A DNA stretch of 51,015 nucleotides from an uncultured Clostridia bacterium. GTDB taxonomy: Bacteria > Bacillota > Clostridia > Oscillospirales > Ruminococcaceae. The notes below the pieces were generated by a model. That model did no database searches, was not told the DNA's origin, and saw only the letters and a list, made by a program, of their open reading frames with translations. Of the stretch, positions 32,106 to 40,136 are shown in pieces. The stretch lies in NCBI GenBank assembly GCA_947381875.1, contig CANCXY010000002.1, positions 1 through 51,015 on the forward strand. Reading direction: 5' to 3'. Position 1 is the first letter of the stretch. Every line of letters begins with the position of its first letter. Made by a program: the position numbers and the translations under genes.

Positions 32106-32172
32106 GGAAATATCTCTGCGGCCTGCATACTCCCCCATAAGGTGCGGCGGCGCACCCGCAATCACCTATGCA

Positions 32173-32255
32173 CAAGATGGGTTTCCAAAGGGGCGGCGCC
32201 CCTTTGGCGGAGTCCAGAGGCAGCGCCTCTGGGCAGGTTTGGGCGGCAGCCCAAC
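32173..32255 (+). repeat. Family A stacked-hairpin element, copy A7
   Basis: CCAAAGGGGC..GCCCCTTTGG, CCAGAGGC..GCCTCTGG and TTGGGCGGCAGCCCAA, ending 3 bases from the carB stop. Inverted relative to A6, on the other side of the dead restriction locus. Confidence 0.85.
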
Positions 32256-32258
32256 AGT

Positions 32259-35200
32259 CTATTCGTTGATCGGCGAAATCTCAAACGCCAGCTCCTCTAA
32301 CACGTCTAACAGCACGCCCACGGTATCGAGGGAAGTAAACATGGTGATATTGTTCTCTACGGCGCAGCGGCGTATCTCGTACCCGTCCGCCTCGCTCTGG
32401 GTAGAATCCATCTTGCGCGTGTTGATCACATAGTTCACATACCCCTGCCGCATGGAAGTGAGGATATCTTCGCTGCCCTCGCTGATCTTTCGACGCGCGC
32501 GCGTGCGGATGCCGTGGCTTTTCAAATAGGCCGCCGTACCCTGCGTCGCCTCAATGTTGAACCCCATGTTGTAGAACCGCCGTATCAGCGGCAGCGCCTC
32601 CGCTTTGTCCTCGTCCGCCACCGTCACCAGCACCGTGCCGTATCCCGCCACCTGCATACCCGACGCCTGTAACGCCTTATACAGCGCGCGGTGCAGCTTG
32701 CGGTCGTAACCGATGGCCTCGCCCGTCGACTTCATTTCCGGCGAGAGATAGGCGTCCAGCCCTGCGATTTTTGAGAACGAGAACGCGGGTACCTTTACAT
32801 ACCACTTTTCCTTTTCCGGCGCGCAAAGCTGCGTGAACCCCTGTTCCTTCAGCGGATGGCCTAAAATCACGCGCGTGGCAATATCGGCCAGGGGGTAGCC
32901 CGTCGATTTGGAGAGGAAGGGGACGGTGCGCGAGGAGCGCGGGTTCACCTCAATGACATACACGTCCTCCGAACGGTCGACAATGAACTGGATGTTGTAC
33001 AGCCCCACAATGCCAATACCCAACCCCAACTTCTTTGTATAGTCTAAAATCGTCTCCTTCGCTTTTGTGCTGACGCTGAACGTCGGGTACACGCTGATGG
33101 AATCGCCGGAGTGGATGCCCGTGCGCTCCACAAGCTCCATAATGCCCGGCACAAATACGTCCGTGCCGTCGCAGATGGCGTCTACCTCTAATTCCTTGCC
33201 CACAATGTACTTGTCCACCAGAACCGGCTGCGCCACATTGACGGCCACCGCTGTTTTCAGGTAGGTGCGCAATGCCTGTTCCGAGCTGACAATCTGCATG
33301 GCGCGCCCGCCCAGTACATACGAGGGCCGCACCAGCACCGGGTACCCGATCTCGTTCGCGGCGCGCACACCGTCCTCAATGTTCGTCACCGCCACGCCGC
33401 GCGGCTGGGGGATATGCAGGCGCTCCAGCACCTTTTCAAACGCGTCGCGGTTTTCGGCCTTTTCAATGGCATCGCAGTCTGTGCCGACGATGCGCACGCC
33501 GTGCGCGTGCAGCGGCCCGGCTAAGTTGATGGCCGTCTGCCCACCCAGCGACGCGATGACCCCATACGGCTTTTCAAGGTCGATGATGTTCATCACGTCC
33601 TCCACCGTCAGCGGTTCAAAGTAGAGCTTGTCCGAACAGGTGTAGTCGGTGGAGACCGTCTCCGGGTTGTTGTTGATGATGATGGCCTCATACCCCGACG
33701 CTTTAATCGTCTGGATGGCGTGTACCGTCGAATAGTCGAATTCCACGCCCTGCCCGATGCGGATAGGCCCGGAGCCAAGCACAATGATTTTCGGGTGTTC
33801 CGAGACAACGGATTCGTTCTCCTGCTCATAGGTGGAGTAGAAATAGGGGATATAGCTCTCAAATTCCGAGGCGCAGGTGTCGATCATCTTGTACACCGGC
33901 ATAATGCCGTTTTCCCGGCGCAGCCGGTAGAGGTCGGCCTCCGCACAGCGCCAGAGCCGGGCGATATAGGCGTCCGAGAATCCGACGTGCTTTGCGTGGC
34001 GCAGGGCCGTCAGGTCGTAGGGGTTGCGCGCGACGTAGGACTCCTCCTCCACAATGTTCTTGATTTTATCCAAAAACAGCATGTCGATTTTCGTCAGCAG
34101 GTAAATGACGCCCAAATCCTCGCCCCGGCGGATCAGCTCCGCAATGGCGTAAATGCGCTCATCCGAACCCTCCCGCAGCTCCGTGCGGAGCTGGTCGGAG
34201 GAGTAGAGGTCGAATTTTTTCAGGTAGAGGTGGTCGGCCCCCGTCTCCAGCGAGCGCACGGCTTTCAACAGGCTTTCTTCAATGGAGCGCCCCACGGCCA
34301 TCACCTCGCCCGTGGCTTTCATCTGTGTGGAGAGGCGGTTCGAGGCCGAGGTGAATTTGTCGAACGGGAAGCGCGGCATCTTCGTCACAACGTAATCGAG
34401 CGCCGGTTCAAACGAGGCGGGCGTATTGGCAATGCGTATTTCATCCAGCGTCATGCCGACGGCGACCTTCGCCGAGACGCGCGCGATGGGGTAGCCGCTG
34501 GCTTTCGAGGCAAGCGCCGAGGAGCGCGAGACGCGCGGGTTCACCTCGATGAGGTAATAGCGGAACGACTCCGGGTCCAGCGCGAACTGCACGTTGCACC
34601 CGCCCTCTATCTTCAATGCGCGGATGGTTTTCAGGGCGCTGTCGCGCAGGAGGTGGTATTCCTTGTTCGTCAATGTCTGGCTGGGCGCGACGACGATGGA
34701 ATCTCCCGTATGGATGCCCACCGGGTCGATGTTCTCCATATTGCAGATGGCGATGGCTGTGTCGTTCGCGTCGCGCATCACCTCGTATTCGATCTCCTTG
34801 TACCCCTTGATGCTCTTTTCCACCAGTACCTGATGCACCGGCGAGAGGGCGAGCGCGTTTTTCATCAGCGTGCGCAGGGCGTTTTCGTCGTCCGCGAAGC
34901 CGCCGCCGGTGCCGCCTAAGGTGAACGCCGGGCGCAGCACCACGGGGTAGCCGATCTCCTCCGCCGCGCGCACACCTTCCTCAATACTTGTGGCAATCTG
35001 GGAGGGCAGCACCGGTTCGCCGATGCGCTCGCACAGCTCTTTGAACCGCTCGCGGTCCTCGGCCTGCTCAATGCTCTCGGCGGGTGTGCCAAGAAGCTCC
35101 ACCTGGCATTCGCGCAGCACGCCTTTTTTTGCAAGCTGCATGGCGAGGTTCAGCCCCGTCTGCCCGCCGATGCCCGGCAAAATGGCGTCGGGCCGCTCGT

Positions 35201-35438
35201 AGCGCAGAATCTTCGCGACGTACTCCAAGGTCAACGGCTCCATATACACCTTGTCGGCGATGGTGGTGTCCGTCATGATGGTGGCGGGGTTGGAGTTGCA
35301 CAGCACAACTTCGTACCCCTCCTCGCGCAGGGCCAGGCACGCCTGTGTGCCCGCATAGTCAAATTCCGCTGCCTGCCCAATCACAATCGGCCCGGAGCCA
35401 ATCACCAGTACTTTTTTGATGTCCGTCCTTTTAGGCAT
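32259..35438 (-). CDS. carB: Carbamoyl phosphate synthase, large subunit
   Basis: A full-length 1059-aa enzyme that makes carbamoyl phosphate from bicarbonate, ammonia and two ATP. Two ATP-grasp halves are visible: KKVLVIGSGPIVIGQAAEFD at the start and KIIVLGSGPIRIGQGVEFDY near residue 555, each followed by an NPET/NPAT block and a GGTGGGF- or PSYVLGGR-type ATP loop. The C-terminal 150 residues form the allosteric MGS-like domain. ATG 35438 overlaps carA by 8 bases. Being alone in the window, it must serve both UMP and arginine synthesis if no second copy exists. Confidence 0.95.
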   Translation of the reverse strand: MPKRTDIKKVLVIGSGPIVIGQAAEFDYAGTQACLALREEGYEVVLCNSNPATIMTDTTIADKVYMEPLTLEYVAKILRYERPDAILPGIGGQTGLNLAMQLAKKGVLRECQVELLGTPAESIEQAEDRERFKELCERIGEPVLPSQIATSIEEGVRAAEEIGYPVVLRPAFTLGGTGGGFADDENALRTLMKNALALSPVHQVLVEKSIKGYKEIEYEVMRDANDTAIAICNMENIDPVGIHTGDSIVVAPSQTLTNKEYHLLRDSALKTIRALKIEGGCNVQFALDPESFRYYLIEVNPRVSRSSALASKASGYPIARVSAKVAVGMTLDEIRIANTPASFEPALDYVVTKMPRFPFDKFTSASNRLSTQMKATGEVMAVGRSIEESLLKAVRSLETGADHLYLKKFDLYSSDQLRTELREGSDERIYAIAELIRRGEDLGVIYLLTKIDMLFLDKIKNIVEEESYVARNPYDLTALRHAKHVGFSDAYIARLWRCAEADLYRLRRENGIMPVYKMIDTCASEFESYIPYFYSTYEQENESVVSEHPKIIVLGSGPIRIGQGVEFDYSTVHAIQTIKASGYEAIIINNNPETVSTDYTCSDKLYFEPLTVEDVMNIIDLEKPYGVIASLGGQTAINLAGPLHAHGVRIVGTDCDAIEKAENRDAFEKVLERLHIPQPRGVAVTNIEDGVRAANEIGYPVLVRPSYVLGGRAMQIVSSEQALRTYLKTAVAVNVAQPVLVDKYIVGKELEVDAICDGTDVFVPGIMELVERTGIHSGDSISVYPTFSVSTKAKETILDYTKKLGLGIGIVGLYNIQFIVDRSEDVYVIEVNPRSSRTVPFLSKSTGYPLADIATRVILGHPLKEQGFTQLCAPEKEKWYVKVPAFSFSKIAGLDAYLSPEMKSTGEAIGYDRKLHRALYKALQASGMQVAGYGTVLVTVADEDKAEALPLIRRFYNMGFNIEATQGTAAYLKSHGIRTRARRKISEGSEDILTSMRQGYVNYVINTRKMDSTQSEADGYEIRRCAVENNITMFTSLDTVGVLLDVLEELAFEISPINE

Positions 35439-36528
35439 GTCCCCTGTCCTCCCGCATCATCGCAATAAACTGATCGAACAGATAGCTGCTGTCCTGCGGG
35501 CCGGGGGCGCTCTCCGGGTGGTACTGCACGGAGAACACCCGGTCCTTTTCGCAGCGCAGGCCCTCCACGGTGTTGTCCAGCAGGTTCAGGTGCGTCACGC
35601 TCAGCCCCGTCCCCTCCACGCTGGCCGCGTCCACGGCGTAGCTGTGGTTCTGGCTCGTAATCTCTATTTTGCCGGTGCGCAGGTCCTTTACCGGGTGGTT
35701 GCCGCCCCGGTGGCCGAATTTCAGCTTGTACGTTTTCGCCCCATAGGCCAGGGCAATCATTTGGTGGCCCAGGCAGATGCCGAAGATGGGCCTTGTGCCG
35801 CGGAGCTGGCGTACCAGGCCTATCACCTCGCCCGCATCCTCCGGGTCGCCGGGGCCGTTGGAAAAGAAGATACCGTCGGGGTCCATCGCCAATATCTCGC
35901 GCGCCGAAGCGCCGCAGGGCACCACCGTCACATTGCACCCGCGCGCGTTGAGGCTGCGGATGATGTTCAGCTTGATGCCGCAGTCGACGGCCACAACGTT
36001 GAATTTATGGTTGGCCGTGCGCGAGTACCAGCGCTTTTTGCAGCTCACACGCTGTACGGCGTCGTGCGGGACGGGCGTTTGCCGGATGCGCGCCAAACCC
36101 TCCTCCAAAGCTGTGTCCATGCCGGTGATGAGGGCGCGGCGGCTGCCCCTGTCGCGGATACTGCGCGTGAGCATGCGCGTGTCCACGCCGCAGATGCCGG
36201 GGATATGGTTTTCCTCCATGATTTCCGAAAGCGTCCTGGTATAGCGGAAATTGGAGGGGTTGTCGTTGTATTCGCGCACGATGAGCGCGCCCAAGGTGGG
36301 GGTCTTTGTCTCGTAGTCGTCGTCGGCGATGCCGTAGTTGCCGATGATGGGGTAGGTCATCACGACGGCCTGGTCGGTGTAGGAGGGGTCGGAGACGATC
36401 TCCTGGTAGCCCACCATGGAGGTATTGAACACAAGCTCGCACACGCGGTCGCCGCGCCCGCCGAAGCTGTAGCCCGCGTACTCCTCGCCGTTTTCTAAAA
36501 TGAGTTTCCTGTCGAATGCTCTTGCCAT
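35431..36528 (-). CDS. carA: Carbamoyl phosphate synthase, small (glutaminase) subunit
   Basis: A 365-aa subunit that hydrolyses glutamine and tunnels ammonia to CarB. N-terminal LILENGEEYAGYSFGG and FNTSMVGYQEI, then a class I amidotransferase domain with nucleophile Cys in PIFGICLGHQMIALAYGA and the His-x-Glu pair near the end (VQYHPES). GGAGAAATCGT precedes ATG 36528, inside the last codons of pyrC (34-base overlap). Confidence 0.95.
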   Translation of the reverse strand: MARAFDRKLILENGEEYAGYSFGGRGDRVCELVFNTSMVGYQEIVSDPSYTDQAVVMTYPIIGNYGIADDDYETKTPTLGALIVREYNDNPSNFRYTRTLSEIMEENHIPGICGVDTRMLTRSIRDRGSRRALITGMDTALEEGLARIRQTPVPHDAVQRVSCKKRWYSRTANHKFNVVAVDCGIKLNIIRSLNARGCNVTVVPCGASAREILAMDPDGIFFSNGPGDPEDAGEVIGLVRQLRGTRPIFGICLGHQMIALAYGAKTYKLKFGHRGGNHPVKDLRTGKIEITSQNHSYAVDAASVEGTGLSVTHLNLLDNTVEGLRCEKDRVFSVQYHPESAPGPQDSSYLFDQFIAMMREDRGHA

Positions 36529-37829
36529 ACGATTTCTCCTTTGCAGACCGTCATTTTACATTGTGCGTGGACTTTCCAACCCGCGAAAGGCGTGCTTTTT
36601 CCCTGGGAGAGGAAGGTATCCGGGTCGACGGCGGTGTCGGCGTGCAGGTCCCACACACAGAGATCCGCCTGCTGGCCGAAGGCTATCCCGCCGGGGATGT
36701 CCGAAGCAGAGCGCTTTTCCGCAGTTTGGGCACGTCCCGCCCCTCCGCCGATGCCGAACCGCTTTCGCGGGGCGGTGTGCATCAGCTCCACCAGGCGCCC
36801 CAGCGTCAGGAGGCCCGGCTCTACAAGATAGGTATAGAGCAGCGGGAACGCGCATTCCAGCCCCACGACGCCCATTGCCGAACCGGCCAGCCCGCGCGCC
36901 TTTTCCTCGGCGGAATGGGGGGCGTGGTCGGTGGCGATTATGTCGATGGTGCCGTCCCGCACGGCCTCCAACAGGGCGAGCCTGTCCTCCGGGGAGCGGA
37001 TGGGCGGGTTCATTTTGAAGCGCCCGTCCTCCTGGAGCTGGCTGTCGTCCAAAAGCAGATAGGTAGGGGACGTTTCGCATGTCACGTCCAGCCCCTCCCG
37101 TTTCGCCCGCCGGATGAGCGCGACGCTCTCTTTGGTGGAGACATGGCAGACATGGTATGCGCACCCCGTCTCGCGCACCAGGTCGAGGTCGCGCGCGATG
37201 GGGCCGTATTCGCTCTCTGAACAGATGCCTTTGTGCCCATGCGCCCTTGCATACGCGCCGTCGTGGATATAGCCCCCGCGCACAAGGCGGTTGTCCTCGC
37301 AGTGGGCGGCGACGATCTTCCCCAGGCGTTTTGCCGTGCGCATGGCTTCGCGCATCAGCCCCGCGTCCTGGACGCCGCGCCCGTCGTCGGAAAAGGCGAC
37401 GACGTGGGGGGCCAGCCCTTCCAAATCGGCGAGGGCCCCGCCCCGCTCGCCTACCGTGAGCGCCCCATACGGGTATACCGGCACGACGGCCCCCTGCGCG
37501 ATGGCCTCCCGCTCCGGGGCGAGGGCAGCGGGGGAATCGGGCACGGGGTTGAGGTTGGGCATGGCGCACACGGCGGTGTATCCTCCGTGCGCCGCCGCGC
37601 GCGTGCCGGAGGCGATGGTCTCTTTATAAGAAAATCCCGGCTCCCTCAAATGTACATGAACATCGAGAAAACCGGGAAATATCAACGCGCCGCCGCAATC
37701 GACGGTCTCGGCCTGTATGGGAAAAGCGCCGCCGTGAATGGGAAACACTGCCCCGTCCCGAATCAGCAGATCCATTTTTTGCGGGCCGCCCGCGGTGTAG
37801 ACCTCCGCGCCGCGCAGCACGCATTCCAT
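36495..37829 (-). CDS. pyrC: Dihydroorotase
   Basis: A 444-aa amidohydrolase that cyclises carbamoyl aspartate. LIFPGFLDVHVHLREPGFSY holds the HxH metal ligands, followed by ATDHAPHS with the catalytic Asp, and GVVGLECAFPLLYT. It is of the class I (larger) type. The zinc-bridging Lys is often absent or an Asp in this group, and could not be assigned by eye. ATG 37829 is chosen over a GTG at 37838 because AAAGGCGGG lies upstream. First gene of the pyr operon, 51 bases from the -10 box of a strong promoter. Confidence 0.93.
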   Translation of the reverse strand: MECVLRGAEVYTAGGPQKMDLLIRDGAVFPIHGGAFPIQAETVDCGGALIFPGFLDVHVHLREPGFSYKETIASGTRAAAHGGYTAVCAMPNLNPVPDSPAALAPEREAIAQGAVVPVYPYGALTVGERGGALADLEGLAPHVVAFSDDGRGVQDAGLMREAMRTAKRLGKIVAAHCEDNRLVRGGYIHDGAYARAHGHKGICSESEYGPIARDLDLVRETGCAYHVCHVSTKESVALIRRAKREGLDVTCETSPTYLLLDDSQLQEDGRFKMNPPIRSPEDRLALLEAVRDGTIDIIATDHAPHSAEEKARGLAGSAMGVVGLECAFPLLYTYLVEPGLLTLGRLVELMHTAPRKRFGIGGGAGRAQTAEKRSASDIPGGIAFGQQADLCVWDLHADTAVDPDTFLSQGKSTPFAGWKVHAQCKMTVCKGEIVWQEHSTGNSF

Positions 37830-37879
37830 AGACAACACCCGCCTTTCTTTTAGAATCCATTTGATGATTTCTACTGTCT

Positions 37880-37909
37880 ATTATACCTGCCGCGCTGGGA
37901 TTATGTCAA
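37880..37909 (-). promoter_or_regulatory. Promoter of the pyr operon
   Basis: On the minus strand, perfect TTGACA (37904-37909), an 18-base spacer and perfect TATAAT (37880-37885). The leader before pyrC is only about 45 bases and shows no PyrR attenuator or pyr-type slippage hairpin, and no pyrR gene lies in the window. Confidence 0.88.
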
Positions 37910-37945
37910 GATGTGAGGGAGAAAAAATGGGTGGGGCGGGGGTCT

Positions 37946-38008
37946 GCCCAGAGGCTCTGCCTCTGGACTCCGCCAAAGGGGGCAAGCCCCCATTTGAAAA
38001 CCCATCTC
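37946..38008 (-). repeat. Family A element, short copy A8
   Basis: CCAGAGGC..GCCTCTGG and CCAAAGGGGGC..GCCCCCATTTG between the peptide-permease stop and the pyr promoter. It lacks the terminal GGGCGGCAGCCC unit. Confidence 0.8.
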
Positions 38009-38022
38009 ATGCGGCTCACTGC

Positions 38023-38907
38023 TCACAGGCAGCTCTCCCGCCGCTCCACACTCCGCCGCAGGCAGTTCCCCAGGCTCGTGATGCACAGCAGCGTCGCCGT
38101 CAGGAACACGCCCGGTATCAGCACGACCCACCACGCCCCCGTCAGCAGGGCGTTTTCCGAAAGGGAGAGCATACTGCCCCATGTCACAGCCTCCGGCGGC
38201 AAGCCGATCCCCATAAAGCTCATTGTCGATTCCGCCGCAATCGCGCTTTGCACGTTCATCACCGACATGAACATCAGGGAAGAAACGAAATTGGGCGTCA
38301 GGTGCCGCCAGAGGATATGGAAAAATCCCCCGCCCATGCTCCGCGCCGCTAAAATATATTCGCTCGCATGGAGCTGCCGCACCTCCGTCCGCACAACTTT
38401 TGCCATGCCCGCCCAGCTTGTCGCGCCAATGACAAAAGCGAGGCTCACCGCGCTCGCTCTGCCCAATACCGATTGCAGCAGCACCGTCAGCAACAGGCCC
38501 GGTACGCTGAGTACGATCTCCGTCATCCGCATGAGCAGGGCGTCCAGCCAGCCGGGCGCGCAGCCGCTCACCGCGCCAAAAATGATTGCAATGGCCGTGG
38601 AAAGGATTGTCGACGCCAGGCCGATGAACAGCGACAGCCGCCCGCCGTACCAGATCATGGAGAAAATGTCCCGCCCCATCGCGTCCGTGCCGAACCAAAA
38701 AGCGGCGCAGGGGGCAATATTACAGTTTTGCAAATCCATATAGGCGGGGTCTTTTGCCATTGTCAGCGGATAAAATAAGCAGCCGAGGAAAATCATTGTC
38801 AAAATAACAATGGCGGCAAGCGGCTTGCCCCGATACCATTTTCCCCGCTTTACAGGCGTCCCCGGCGGCAGGGGACGGATACCCACTACTTCAAATCCCC
38901 CGTTCAT
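38023..38907 (-). CDS. Peptide/nickel ABC importer permease, DppC/OppC type
   Basis: A 294-aa permease with an N-terminal helix (LAAIVILTMIFLGCLFYPLT), then the DppC-type entry region HPFGTDxxGRD (here FWFGTDAMGRDIFSMIWYGG), five further membrane helices, and the EAA-like coupling loop (YILAARSMGGGFFHILWRHL then P). Works with the DppB-type permease upstream, which it overlaps by 4 bases. GGGGGGAGG precedes ATG 38907. Last gene of the importer operon. Confidence 0.9.
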   Translation of the reverse strand: MNGGFEVVGIRPLPPGTPVKRGKWYRGKPLAAIVILTMIFLGCLFYPLTMAKDPAYMDLQNCNIAPCAAFWFGTDAMGRDIFSMIWYGGRLSLFIGLASTILSTAIAIIFGAVSGCAPGWLDALLMRMTEIVLSVPGLLLTVLLQSVLGRASAVSLAFVIGATSWAGMAKVVRTEVRQLHASEYILAARSMGGGFFHILWRHLTPNFVSSLMFMSVMNVQSAIAAESTMSFMGIGLPPEAVTWGSMLSLSENALLTGAWWVVLIPGVFLTATLLCITSLGNCLRRSVERRESCL

Positions 38908-39974
38908 GGCTCCGCCTCCCCCCGCTCTCCTGCCGCGCCCTGGGGCGTGACAGAGGTTCCGGGCGTTTCCCCGCCCACAGGGCGGGGAAACGCCAAAGCA
39001 TTTTGAGATTTCATCCGCGGGTCGATCTGTTCGTTGATGATCTGCGCCAAAATGCTGCACAGGATCGTTACAATGCCGGACAGCAGCGCCAGCACCATCA
39101 GCAGGTTGTAATCGTGGTAACGGGCACTCTCATAGGAGAGCGTGCCCAGTCCCGGATAGGAAAACACCGTCTCTACCACATACGTCCCGCCTAAGATATG
39201 GGGGACGGCGATCGCCATAAGGCTCAGATAGGCGGGCAGCACACTGCGCAGGCAGTGGCGGAACAGCACCGCCCGCTTTGTCAGGCCCTTCGATTTTGCC
39301 AGCAGGACGTAATCTGCCCGTATCTCCTCCAGCAGCTTGTTCCGCACCAGATAGGCATAGTACCAGAGATGCCCCAGCACCACCACGGACAGCGGCAGGA
39401 TCAGGTGCCGGATGCGGTCCCCGATATCGCCGCTGTTCCCAATCGAGTACGCCCCGGAACTGGGCAGGGCGCGCAGGGTGACGGAGAAAATCAGGATCAG
39501 CACCAGGGACAGCCAGAATTCCGGCACGCAGCTTGACACAGCGCCCACTTTGCAGAGGATACGGTCCAGCGGGCGGTCCTCCTGCCACGCGCACAAAACA
39601 CCTAACAGCAGGGAACCGGCAAAAATAACAGCGAACCCCGCGCCGCCTAAAATCAGCGTATTCCCCATGCGGCTTTTGATGACCTCCACCACGTCCATTT
39701 TGTATTTGTAGGAAATGCCGAAATCGCCGGAAAAAGCCCTGCCCAGCCAGCGGATATACTGCACTGTGACGGATCTGTCCAGGCCCAGTTTTGCTTCCGC
39801 CCATGCCCGCTCCTCCGGCGTCATTTTCTCTACCCGCTCACCATAGTACGATACCAGCGGGTCGCCGGGGGCCAGGCGGGAAATATAGAATACCGCCGCC
39901 GAAAGCAGGAATACGCTCAGGAAAAATATCAGGAACTTTTTCCCATAGTATATGGCACGGTTCCGCTTTTGCAT
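38904..39974 (-). CDS. Peptide/nickel ABC importer permease, DppB/OppB type
   Basis: A 356-aa permease. N-terminal KKFLIFFLSVFLLSAAVFYI and RLAPGDPLVSYYGER, coupling loop DYVLLAKSKGLTKRAVLFRH and C-terminal VETVFSYPGLGTLSYESARY are diagnostic. After the last helix and DPRMKSQ the usual protein ends, but here the frame runs on for about 30 residues (ALAFPRPVGGETPG...) encoded by family B copy B9. Thus a repeat insertion seems to have replaced the natural stop. GGAGGGAAAGGAC precedes ATG 39974. Confidence 0.92.
   Translation of the reverse strand: MQKRNRAIYYGKKFLIFFLSVFLLSAAVFYISRLAPGDPLVSYYGERVEKMTPEERAWAEAKLGLDRSVTVQYIRWLGRAFSGDFGISYKYKMDVVEVIKSRMGNTLILGGAGFAVIFAGSLLLGVLCAWQEDRPLDRILCKVGAVSSCVPEFWLSLVLILIFSVTLRALPSSGAYSIGNSGDIGDRIRHLILPLSVVVLGHLWYYAYLVRNKLLEEIRADYVLLAKSKGLTKRAVLFRHCLRSVLPAYLSLMAIAVPHILGGTYVVETVFSYPGLGTLSYESARYHDYNLLMVLALLSGIVTILCSILAQIINEQIDPRMKSQNALAFPRPVGGETPGTSVTPQGAAGERGEAEP
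38962..38994. repeat. Family B palindrome, copy B9, inside a coding frame
   Basis: GGCGTTTCCCCGCCC/GGGCGGGGAAACGCC, a perfect 15-bp stem with an ACA loop, translated as part of the DppB-type permease tail. Confidence 0.85.
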
Positions 39975-40007
39975 GTCCTTTCCCTCCTGTTTCTCAAAGG
40001 CGTTTTT

Positions 40008-40101
40008 GGGGAATATCCAGGCCGCAGAGAGTATTTCCGTGTCTATCCCCGCCCGGAGGGCGGGGATAGATGCAAAATCCCCCCGTTTTCGGATATTCCC
40101 C
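40008..40101. repeat. Family B palindrome, complete copy B10
   Basis: Perfect outer repeats GGGAATATCC / GGATATTCCC flank the central GTCTATCCCCGCCC / GGGCGGGGATAGA stem. Between the fused ATPase gene and the DppB-type permease gene. Confidence 0.88.
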
Positions 40102-40136
40102 TGCTATGCCGACGGAGAAATATGCCTGCGGCTCTC

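Noticed and set aside
37830..37879. PyrR-type attenuator before pyrC
   Set aside because: The leader is about 45 bases and shows no anti-antiterminator or terminator hairpins.
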